From: Spirochaetaceae bacterium
GTDB taxonomy: Bacteria > Spirochaetota > Spirochaetia > DSM-27196 > SKKC01
Length of the DNA stretch: 13,535 nucleotides
Direction of reading: 5' to 3'
Assembly (NCBI GenBank): GCA_003552745.1
Contig: PUOG01000255.1
Location: forward strand, 1 to 13,535
Below, piece after piece: positions 1 through 6,409 of this stretch; the first letter of the stretch is position 1; each line of letters opens with the position of its first letter. A program made the position numbers and the translations under genes. The notes beneath the pieces are model-generated. The model saw only the letters and a list, made by a program, of their open reading frames with translations, did no database searches and was not told the DNA's origin.

Positions 1-92
1 GACTTCGCCACCCATCGACACCGAGTATGACGGGTAAAATCGCTAGTGTCTAGTCTGGAGATATTAGAGTTTATCCAATCCTTCGCTTCTCA
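1..92. other. Left-edge non-coding segment, possible end of an inserted element
   Basis: This stretch is visibly less GC-rich than the rest of the window and carries no recognisable gene. On the plus strand an open frame enters from outside the window and stops at TGA 28-30 after nine visible codons (DFATHRHRV), which could be the C-terminus of a gene running toward the truncated nucleoside hydrolase next door. A transposase ending 60-80 bases before an element's terminal repeat would look like this, but I cannot identify a family or a terminal repeat from what is visible. It could equally be ordinary spacer after a genomic rearrangement. Confidence 0.3.
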
Positions 93-112
93 TTACAAAG
101 TCAAAATGAGAA
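87..112. repeat. Perfect 8-bp inverted repeat at the point where the hydrolase gene breaks off
   Basis: TTCTCATT (87-94) and AATGAGAA (105-112) are perfect inverted copies separated by a 10-base AT-rich centre. The right arm overlaps the last codons that could belong to the hydrolase, and its stop codon lies at the left arm. The shape resembles a recombinase crossover site or a short hairpin. No T-run follows on either strand that would make it a standard terminator. The function is not known. Confidence 0.45.
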
Positions 113-293
113 CTGCTGCGTTCACGCAGTCGTTCGCCGGGGTTGTAGTGATGAATCCGCGCAGGTCGATGCAACCGGCGCTCGAAAGGGCGAGCAACAG
201 CTCGTCGGTGTAGACGTCGGCGTGTGCATCGTTGTCGTAGATAACCGGGTTATCGCTCGAGTACGGAATCAACGAAACTCGAATCGTTGGCAT
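93..293 (-). pseudogene. Truncated nucleoside hydrolase-like protein (N-terminal fragment)
   Basis: The 66-residue product resembles only the N-terminus of the inosine-uridine nucleoside hydrolase superfamily, whose members are usually about 300 residues and hydrolyse the N-glycosidic bond of ribonucleosides. The visible hallmark is the first beta strand and metal loop, IYDNDAHADVYTDE, followed by an LLLAL helix and the strand GFITTTP. This is a variant of the family's DxDxxxDD calcium-binding motif. The resemblance fades after about residue 58, and a TAA ends the frame soon after, inside a small inverted repeat. I chose the ATG at 293 because it sits just before the conserved strand and has GAGG shortly upstream; an in-frame start at 341 would add 16 non-conserved residues. 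It lies 72 bases after the DUF5060 glycosidase, probably in the same transcript. The missing C-terminal 80% implies a broken gene, whether by insertion, rearrangement or frameshift. Confidence 0.55.
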
Positions 294-365
294 GGTCCTC
301 AACCTTATCGGGCTGCCGGACGCTTCTTCGCGGCCGGTCACATCGTCGCGGCTCGTCCACGCACC

Positions 366-2225
366 TCACTGCCGCCGCAGGACGACGATCCAGTCGGGCG
401 CCGGCTCGCTACCTGGCGCGCTGCTCGGATCGCTTCCCTCCGGGGACTCTACTCGAAGGGTTTCGGTTGTTCGATCGGCACTCGACGTATCGGCGCCGGG
501 AGACGGTGTCGAAGACGGTTCCAGTTCGTACGGCTGCAGCTCACCGGTACGCGGATCGAAGAGCTCGATGTGCCACGAATTGCGCCGCGGCTCGTCGTTC
601 GCGCCCGAATCGCCGCCGCCGGCGGGGACGTCTCCAGCAGGCGAACGTGCGCCGCCCGGAATCTCGCACCAGCCGGCGCATGGGAAATAGACGCAGACGG
701 TGCGACCGTCGCGAGAGCTCATGCAGAGCGGCGCCGTGCCGGTGTCGCGATCTCCGGAGTGGGCAGCGAATAGCTGCAGGGCCGGGACCATATCGGCATA
801 ATCGACGATTTCGGTCATGAAACGGCGAAACGGCAACAGTGTCGCGCTTCCCTTCGAGTCCGATTCGAGCGACATGTGCGGCCCCCACGTACAGTCGAAA
901 CCGTGAACGACCGGACAACCGCTGAACCCGGCTCGCCACTGCCCGCGCCTGGTGTGTTCGGGGCCGAACTCCTCGAAGATGCCGAGCGTCCGGCAGCCGG
1001 GCGACCACTCGTATCCGAACTCGGCACATATGACCGCTTTCGCCGTGGGACCCGCTGCTCCCGCATGGCTGCCTGCGTCGCCGGACGCTTCGCGTGCAGG
1101 CGTAGAAGTCTGTGCAGGCGGTTCGACCGTCTCGATGCCGCTGTGAAAGCGCAGGTCACGATCCACGTACCGGCACAGCGCCGCATCGCCGTGCAGCGCC
1201 ATCTCCTTGCCCCAGTCGGCCTGGACGAGGAAAACATCGATCTCTTCGACGTGTTCGAGGCGCTCGAAGAGCGATCGCTTCTGCTCCCAGTTGTGTACCC
1301 CGATCGGGTGCCGGTACGGATCGATCTCCCTGATCGCACGAGCGAGGCGCGCGATCCACCGGTCGGCCTGACGGTGCCATTTCGGCTCTCCGTCGGGGAA
1401 GAACTCGTATTCGTTGGCCGGGCACCAGATAAGCAGCTGCGGGAATGCCGAATAGCGGGCGATAATATTCCGAATCCAGTGCAGCTCGATCTCCGAATCG
1501 AACACCGCCCGGTCGGAGAACGGAAACTCGAACATCCACGCTTCGAGGATCATCTCGAATCCGACCCCGACGCGCGAGGCCTGCTCGAATACCCGATCGA
1601 CTGCTGCAAAATACGGGGGATGGAACCGGGTCAGGTCCGGCTTCTGTGCGGACCCGCCCCACGGCCAGAAATCGGCAATCGGCCACGTGCTTCGCGGCGT
1701 GCCGGGATGAAATGGGCTTGTCTGCGCGCGCACGCGAACGTAGTTCACTCCCTGCTTCGCACGCCGATCGAGAAGCTGTTCGGTGTCCAGGCCCGAATAC
1801 GCCGCCCCGAAGAGGTTATAAATCGTGTCGCCGAGGAGAAACTCCGGGCTGCCGTCGGCCCGCCGGAACCGGTAGCCGTCGCCGGGGGCGATCTGAAGCT
1901 CGCCGCGGCGATCGATCTCGTCCTCCCCGACATCGATCGACACGGTTCCGTTGAGATTCTCGTCGTGCGGGCGCGTTGCAATGGTACAGATCCACCGCCC
2001 GGCCGACGGCGGCCGAAAACGCACCCGAAAGAGCGCTGCCCCGTCGCCGTCGACTCCGTCGTGAAAGCCCGGCACGGTGAGCTCGGCGCGCCCGCCCGAC
2101 TCCGGTCGAATCGTGGCGACGACTTCCACATCCCAGTACGGGTTCTCGTAATCGCGATCGCTGCGAGCGGTGATCTCGTACACTCCGCTGTGGAGCGCCC
2201 GCCAATCTACGTTGAACGTTTCCAT
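366..2225 (-). CDS. DUF5060 / apiosidase-like (GH140-type) glycoside hydrolase
   Basis: This 619-residue protein has no signal peptide and is probably cytoplasmic. Residues about 5-97 match the DUF5060 beta-sandwich (PGFHDG near 52-57, then FRVRFRPPSAGRW near 66-78). Residues about 110-480 form an apiosidase-like (DUF4038) TIM barrel beginning with FLLGDTIYNLFGA. Candidate catalytic residues follow the clan-A pattern: N271-E272 in LIWCPANEYE as acid/base and E402 in VICAEFGYEW as nucleophile. A C-terminal beta domain (about 481-618) follows. Hydrophilic low-complexity inserts lie near 368-396, 524-548 and 568-608. Relatives cleave glycosidic bonds in plant polysaccharide fragments; the exact substrate cannot be read here. 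It lies 108 bases after the SulP gene and 72 bases before the hydrolase fragment on the same strand, so co-transcription is likely. No strong Shine-Dalgarno precedes the ATG, but it is the natural start for the DUF5060 fold. Confidence 0.85.
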   Translation of the reverse strand: METFNVDWRALHSGVYEITARSDRDYENPYWDVEVVATIRPESGGRAELTVPGFHDGVDGDGAALFRVRFRPPSAGRWICTIATRPHDENLNGTVSIDVGEDEIDRRGELQIAPGDGYRFRRADGSPEFLLGDTIYNLFGAAYSGLDTEQLLDRRAKQGVNYVRVRAQTSPFHPGTPRSTWPIADFWPWGGSAQKPDLTRFHPPYFAAVDRVFEQASRVGVGFEMILEAWMFEFPFSDRAVFDSEIELHWIRNIIARYSAFPQLLIWCPANEYEFFPDGEPKWHRQADRWIARLARAIREIDPYRHPIGVHNWEQKRSLFERLEHVEEIDVFLVQADWGKEMALHGDAALCRYVDRDLRFHSGIETVEPPAQTSTPAREASGDAGSHAGAAGPTAKAVICAEFGYEWSPGCRTLGIFEEFGPEHTRRGQWRAGFSGCPVVHGFDCTWGPHMSLESDSKGSATLLPFRRFMTEIVDYADMVPALQLFAAHSGDRDTGTAPLCMSSRDGRTVCVYFPCAGWCEIPGGARSPAGDVPAGGGDSGANDEPRRNSWHIELFDPRTGELQPYELEPSSTPSPGADTSSADRTTETLRVESPEGSDPSSAPGSEPAPDWIVVLRRQ

Positions 2226-2333
2226 CGTGGATTTGTCTCACGGGCGACGACTCTGCGTAAACATGGCGTTTGTGCTGTTCCGTGTTTCGCCGACTCCCGA
2301 ACGAACGCGCCGGGCCCGCATTCGGCCGCGGCT

Positions 2334-4004
2334 TCAACGCGTCTCGCGTACGAGCTCACGCGCCCGCGCCAACGCATCGTCGAGCGATTCGACGATGTTC
2401 TCCGCTCCGATGCGGTCGTAGAGTCCCGATTTTCGCAAGGCGCGCTCCGGCTGTTCGCGCAATCCACAGAGCACGAAGTGTCCGCGGTGATGGTCGGAAT
2501 CGGAGACGAGGTCCTCGAGAAGTCGGAGCCCGGTAGCGTCTATCGCGCCCACATTGCGCATACGCACCACGCGGACCTTCGGACGTCGCTCGATCAGGAG
2601 CATCGCATTGCGGAACTTCTCCGCGGCACCGAAGAAGAACGGGCCGTTAATCTCGTACACTTCCACGCCGTCGGGGATGTCGCGCGTCGGTATCGCGGTG
2701 TCGGCGTGCGGTCGGCCGGAAACCTTCGTGCGCCCCGCCTCGTCGCGTCGCATGACGGTCACGTGCGAAACCATGCTCATCCGGCGCATGAACAGCAGCG
2801 CGGCAAGGACGATGCCGACTTGGATAGCCACGGAGAGGTCGACAAGAACCGTGAGAAAGAAAGTGGCGAGAAGCACCGCCATGTCGCTCTTCGGACCGCG
2901 TGCGAGCGCGAAGAACGACGGCCATTCGGCCATGCTGTAGGCGACGACCGAGAGTACGGCGGCGAGAGCGGCGATCGGGATGTGTCCGGCGAGCGGTGCG
3001 AGGGCCGACATGACGAGGAATACCACCAGCGCGTTTGCAAGCGCCGCGACCGGTGTACGTCCGCCGTGCTTTACGTTCGTGGCGGTTCGTGCGATCGCTC
3101 CGGAGGCCGGAATTCCACCGAACAGAACGACCGCGCAATTCGCGACTCCTTCGGCGGTCAGCTCCGTGTTCGGGTCATGCCTGTCTCCCACCATTCCGTC
3201 GGCAACGACGGCGGTGAAGAGACTCTCGAGCGCCGCGAGAAGTGCGATTGTGAATGCGGGAACGAGCAGCTCCTGAACCATCTCCAGCGATACCGGCGGC
3301 AATCCGTACCACTGCAGGCCGCGTGGTATTCCGCCGAATCGCGTGTTAATGGTAACCGCCGGCAAATCGAACAGAGCCACCGGAATCGTGACGATGACGA
3401 TCGCCGCGAGTGCCGCCGGGATACGCTTGAAGAGGTATTTCCATCCGATCAGAATGACGATCGTAACGATCGAGATAACCGCGTCGAGCAGTTGAATCCG
3501 CCCGAGCTGCGAGACATAGAGCGCGATGCGGCCGGGCACATCGGGTGGGGCGCCGACGAGCGACATGCCGAGAAGATCTCCGATCTGCGAGACGAGAATC
3601 ACGGTGGCGATCCCGGAGGAGAAACCGACAACCACCGGATACGGCACGTACAGAATGGCCCGGCCGAGTCGCGCGAACCCCATCACCAGCAGCATGATCC
3701 CCGCCATTGCCGTTGCAAGGGCGAGGCCGGCGTATCCGTACTGCGAGCCGATCGCGTAGGCGATCACCACGAAGGTTCCGGTCGGCCCCGATATCTGCAC
3801 CGGTCCTCCGCCGAGAAGTGCTACCACCACGCCGGCAACGACGGCGGTGACCAGACCTTGTTCGGGAGCGACGCCGGAAGCGACCGCAACGGCGATCGAA
3901 AGAGGAACGGCAATGACGCCGACGATCAACCCGGCGACTGCGTCGCTCAGGAATCCTCTCGGTGAATATGTGCGAAGCGACGTGAGACTCCTCGGTTTCA
4001 ACAC
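2334..4004 (-). CDS. SulP/SLC26-family anion transporter with C-terminal STAS domain
   Basis: This 556-residue inner-membrane protein has the full SulP plan. A membrane core spans roughly residues 18-407, with the binding-site loop PVQISGPTGTF (68-78), the conserved ALESLFTAVVADGM segment (258-271) and GGIPASGAIARTATN (296-310). A cytoplasmic STAS domain follows at about 445-550, with the anti-sigma-antagonist-like motif IDATGLRLLEDL (488-499). Family members move sulfate, bicarbonate, dicarboxylates or other anions, usually by Na+ or H+ symport or exchange. The substrate cannot be inferred from sequence alone. The start is GTG at 4004; the only other nearby in-frame option is the next codon, TTG. 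A perfect -35 (TTGACA) and a plausible -10 sit so close upstream that the mRNA would be leaderless. It is divergent from the AraC gene and heads the glycosidase cluster on its strand, although no functional tie to sugars is evident. Confidence 0.93.
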   Translation of the reverse strand: MLKPRSLTSLRTYSPRGFLSDAVAGLIVGVIAVPLSIAVAVASGVAPEQGLVTAVVAGVVVALLGGGPVQISGPTGTFVVIAYAIGSQYGYAGLALATAMAGIMLLVMGFARLGRAILYVPYPVVVGFSSGIATVILVSQIGDLLGMSLVGAPPDVPGRIALYVSQLGRIQLLDAVISIVTIVILIGWKYLFKRIPAALAAIVIVTIPVALFDLPAVTINTRFGGIPRGLQWYGLPPVSLEMVQELLVPAFTIALLAALESLFTAVVADGMVGDRHDPNTELTAEGVANCAVVLFGGIPASGAIARTATNVKHGGRTPVAALANALVVFLVMSALAPLAGHIPIAALAAVLSVVAYSMAEWPSFFALARGPKSDMAVLLATFFLTVLVDLSVAIQVGIVLAALLFMRRMSMVSHVTVMRRDEAGRTKVSGRPHADTAIPTRDIPDGVEVYEINGPFFFGAAEKFRNAMLLIERRPKVRVVRMRNVGAIDATGLRLLEDLVSDSDHHRGHFVLCGLREQPERALRKSGLYDRIGAENIVESLDDALARARELVRETR

Positions 4005-4013
4005 GGCATTGAC

Positions 4014-4042
4014 GTGATAACGGCGGCGCGAGGTGTTGTCAA
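4014..4042 (-). promoter_or_regulatory. Sigma70-like promoter for the SulP gene
   Basis: On the minus strand there is a perfect -35 hexamer TTGACA (4037-4042), a 17-base spacer and a -10 of TATCAC (4014-4019, 4 of 6 to TATAAT). Transcription would start about 5-9 bases after the -10, that is around 4005-4009. This places the GTG start codon (4002-4004) at or within a few bases of the 5' end, leaving no room for a Shine-Dalgarno site. Confidence 0.6.
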
Positions 4043-4078
4043 CTGACGCTGTCTATCGTCCCGTCTTTCGCCGGCCCT

Positions 4079-4107
4079 TTGTCATGGCGCTGTAGCGAAG
4101 GTATGCT
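4079..4107 (+). promoter_or_regulatory. Sigma70-like promoter for the AraC-family regulator gene
   Basis: TTGTCA (4079-4084, 5 of 6 to consensus), a 17-base spacer and TATGCT (4102-4107, 4 of 6) precede the regulator. Its ATG at 4122 lies 14 bases after the -10, so the leader would be only about 6-9 bases and contains no Shine-Dalgarno sequence. The element is back-to-back with the SulP promoter, with about 36 bases between the two -35 hexamers. Confidence 0.5.
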
Positions 4108-4121
4108 GTTCTCTCGCAACT

Positions 4122-4997
4122 ATGCAGGTGGATACCGACCGGTACGAAACGCTTCGCCGGCTACCGCTCGAATCGCATTCGCTGCTCTCGCGTGAGCGTC
4201 GCTACACGCTGCACTGCATGATCTCGTCGATCGGACACAGCATCGAGCGCGACAGAACCTACGACTGGAACGGACTCGAACGGGGTGAGCGCGAGTTCGC
4301 CGTCTTCCAGCTCACCCTCGCGGGATCCGGCGAGCTGCTTTGGGGAGGGCATCGGCACCGACTCCGGCGGGGCGACGCTTTTTTCGTTCGGATTCCGAGT
4401 GACCATCGCTACTGTCTCCCCGAAGACGCCGACATGTGGGAGTTCGTCTTCGTCGTCGTCTACGGAATGGAAACGATGCGGATCCTCCGGCATGTAGAGA
4501 GCTCGGTCGGGCCGATCATGCCGATCGGCACGAACTCGGGGATTCTACCTTTGCTGGTCGATCTCTTTCGGTACGCGATGGACGAGGCGGATCACTCCGG
4601 CGCGACGGTTTCATCGTTCGCATACCGTCTCATCATGCAGGTGCTCGACGAGATTCGCCCCTCCGGCGACGAGGAGAGCGATTTTTCGGTCCAGGCTGCG
4701 AAGTCGTTCGCCCGGCAAAACCTCGAATACGATATCGGTGTGACCGAAATGGCAGATGCGGCCGGTTTATCACGCTCCCACTTCTCGCGGCTCTTCCATC
4801 AAACCGAAGGAATTACCGCTCGTGAGTACATCGAACACTTGCGAATCAAAAAGGCGACGGCGCTTCTCGCGCAGCGCGATCTGACCGTCAGAAACGTCGC
4901 GGAGGCCAGCGGGTTTCGAGACGAGAACTATTTCTCGCGCGTGTTCAAGCGCGCGACCGGCCTGACTCCGAGTGAGTACCGGCGGATCGGTATCTGA
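4122..4997 (+). CDS. AraC-family transcriptional regulator, likely activator of the adjacent GH4 operon
   Basis: The 291-residue protein has the classic AraC layout. Residues about 35-110 form a cupin-like sensor domain (FQLTLAGSGELLW and RRGDAFFVRIP are the typical strands). The C-terminal roughly 100 residues form the double helix-turn-helix: the first around 206-226 (VTEMADAAGLSRSHFSRLF) and the second around 255-276 (TVRNVAEASGFRDENYFSRVF), ending with GLTPSEYRR. The sensor half is expected to bind a sugar; the melibiose activator MelR is a familiar analogue because its partner is also a GH4 enzyme. It lies 86 bases upstream of the glycosidase on the same strand, with direct-repeat half-sites between them that fit its binding mode. 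Its own promoter gives a very short leader. The ligand is unproven. Confidence 0.92.
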   Translation: MQVDTDRYETLRRLPLESHSLLSRERRYTLHCMISSIGHSIERDRTYDWNGLERGEREFAVFQLTLAGSGELLWGGHRHRLRRGDAFFVRIPSDHRYCLPEDADMWEFVFVVVYGMETMRILRHVESSVGPIMPIGTNSGILPLLVDLFRYAMDEADHSGATVSSFAYRLIMQVLDEIRPSGDEESDFSVQAAKSFARQNLEYDIGVTEMADAAGLSRSHFSRLFHQTEGITAREYIEHLRIKKATALLAQRDLTVRNVAEASGFRDENYFSRVFKRATGLTPSEYRRIGI

Positions 4998-5011
4998 TCG
5001 CCGGCCGCGCA

Positions 5012-5053
5012 GCACAAATCTCCTGAGATTCGCACAAACCTCGTGTATTCGCA
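5012..5053 (+). promoter_or_regulatory. Direct-repeat operator, probably for the AraC-family regulator
   Basis: Two exact copies of GCACAAA (5012-5018 and 5032-5038) have start points 20 bases apart. The second copy extends leftward to ATTCGCACAAA (5028-5038), and its left part, ATTCGCA, recurs at 5047-5053, 19 bases on. That makes three same-orientation half-sites on one face of the helix, which is how AraC-type regulators bind. A 14-base palindrome, AATCTCCTGAGATT (5017-5030), overlaps the first spacer. The last half-site falls where a -35 element would sit relative to CATAAT at 5069. Assignment to this regulator is an inference from position and pattern. Confidence 0.5.
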
Positions 5054-5068
5054 TCCGGTGCCGGCATG

Positions 5069-5074
5069 CATAAT
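5069..5074 (+). promoter_or_regulatory. Candidate -10 element (CATAAT) of the GH4 operon
   Basis: CATAAT matches the -10 consensus at 5 of 6 positions. No recognisable -35 stands 17 bases upstream; instead the third AraC-type half-site (5047-5053) occupies that position, as at activator-dependent promoters. Initiation would fall near 5081, about three bases before the ATG at 5084 and downstream of the alternative ATG at 5066. This supports the later start. Confidence 0.4.
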
Positions 5075-5083
5075 TGGACCATT

Positions 5084-6406
5084 ATGGCGAAGATCACATT
5101 CATCGGATCGGGCAGTCTCGTCTTTACCCGAGAGCTCTGCATCGACATCATGCTGACTCCGGTCCTCGACGGCGCGACGATCTCTCTCATGGATATCGAT
5201 GCGGACCGTCTCGAGCAGTCGCGAATCGTCGTTTCGGCCATGGCCGAACAGATGAACTCGAATGTCCGGATCGAAGCGCACACCGATCGGCGTGAGGCGA
5301 TTCGCGGTGCCGACTACGTAATCACGACCTTTCAGCAGGGAGGTCTCGTTGCGTACGCGCTCGACATCGAAATCCCGGCAAAGTACGGAGTCGGGCAGTG
5401 TGTCGGCGACACGCTCGGCCCGGGAGGGGTATTCCGTGCTCTGCGAACGATCCCGGTAATGCACGATATCTGCAACGATATGGATGAGCTCGCTCCCGGC
5501 GCACTTCTGCTGAATTACGTGAACCCCATGGCGGCGGTCTGTTGGGCGGTCGATCGTCTTAGCGGACGTCCCCACGTCGGTCTCTGTCACAGCGTTCAGG
5601 GCACCGCGAACATGCTTGCCTCCTGGGCCGAGGTGCCGATCGAGGAGGTCGCGTATCGGTGCGCCGGCATCAACCACCAGGCGTTCTATCTGGAGTTCCG
5701 CCACGGCGACACGGACCTCTACCCACGGATCAGGGCGGCGGCCGAACGGCCGGAGATCTACGGCAGCGAACCGGTGCGAATCGAGATATTGCGCCACTTC
5801 GGATACTTCGTCACCGAATCAAGCGGTCACGCGAGCGAGTATCTTCCCTACTTTCGCAAGAGTGCGAAACAGATCGATGAAGAGCTCGTTCCCAAGTTCA
5901 CCGACGGCAGCTGGTTCGACTACGGTCGAACCGGTGGCTATCTCAAGCACTGCCGGGAGCGCGAGGCACAGTTCAATGCGGAGTTCGACGAGATCCGCAC
6001 CCGCAAGCCGAGGGAGAAGCGAGGGGAAGAGTACGGCGCCTACATTCTCGAGGCGATGGAGAGCGGAAACCCGACGGTGATTAACGGCAACGTACCCAAC
6101 CGCGGCCTCATCGACAATCTACCGGAAGGCTCCTGCGTCGAGGTCCCGTGTCTTGTCGACTTCAACGGCATCCAGCCGACCACGATCGGTTCACTGCCGC
6201 CCCAGCTCGCTGCGCTCAATCGCACGAACATCAACGTGCAGGAGCTCATCGTCGAAGCGTCGGCAACCGGGAATACCGATGCGGTCCATCACGCGGTAGC
6301 AGTCGATCCACAGACCGCCGCCGTCTGCACTCTCGACGATATTCATAAGATGGTCCGGGAGATGCTGGACGCCCAGCAGCAGTGGTTGCCGCAGTTCCAG
6401 CGCTGA
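5084..6406 (+). CDS. Glycoside hydrolase family 4, alpha-galactosidase (MelA) type
   Basis: The 440-residue cytoplasmic enzyme matches the GH4 family in length and motifs. It has an N-terminal Rossmann loop GSGSLVFTR (residues 8-16), an acidic NAD-ribose residue in MDID (about 36-39), NYVNPMA (144-150), the signature CHSV (168-171) and CAGINHQAFYL (193-203). C168 and H198 correspond to the Mn2+ ligands. GH4 enzymes cleave through NAD+-dependent oxidation at C3, elimination and re-addition. CHSV marks members acting on unphosphorylated alpha-galactosides or alpha-glucosides rather than 6-phosphoglycosides, and CAGINH is closest to MelA. Alpha-glucosidase activity remains possible. I start at ATG 5084 because AKITFIGSG is the usual family N-terminus and the likely promoter overlaps the alternative ATG at 5066. 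The epimerase gene follows after 3 bases. Confidence 0.9.
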   Translation: MAKITFIGSGSLVFTRELCIDIMLTPVLDGATISLMDIDADRLEQSRIVVSAMAEQMNSNVRIEAHTDRREAIRGADYVITTFQQGGLVAYALDIEIPAKYGVGQCVGDTLGPGGVFRALRTIPVMHDICNDMDELAPGALLLNYVNPMAAVCWAVDRLSGRPHVGLCHSVQGTANMLASWAEVPIEEVAYRCAGINHQAFYLEFRHGDTDLYPRIRAAAERPEIYGSEPVRIEILRHFGYFVTESSGHASEYLPYFRKSAKQIDEELVPKFTDGSWFDYGRTGGYLKHCREREAQFNAEFDEIRTRKPREKRGEEYGAYILEAMESGNPTVINGNVPNRGLIDNLPEGSCVEVPCLVDFNGIQPTTIGSLPPQLAALNRTNINVQELIVEASATGNTDAVHHAVAVDPQTAAVCTLDDIHKMVREMLDAQQQWLPQFQR

Positions 6407-6409
6407 CTC

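Noticed and set aside
876..3965. A 1029-codon plus-strand open frame antisense to the DUF5060 and SulP genes
   Set aside because: Its codons are exact mirror images of the codons of the two real genes. It stays open because those genes avoid TTA, CTA and TCA. The translation is rich in Arg, His, Asp and Glu with no recognisable domain.
5017..5030. Palindrome AATCTCCTGAGATT as a terminator of the AraC gene
   Set aside because: The stem is only 6 base pairs with a 2-base centre, too tight for a hairpin loop, and no T-run follows. It is more likely part of a protein-binding region.
4928..5797. A 289-codon minus-strand open frame antisense to the GH4 gene
   Set aside because: It mirrors the codons of GH4, crosses the operator region and has no recognisable family features.
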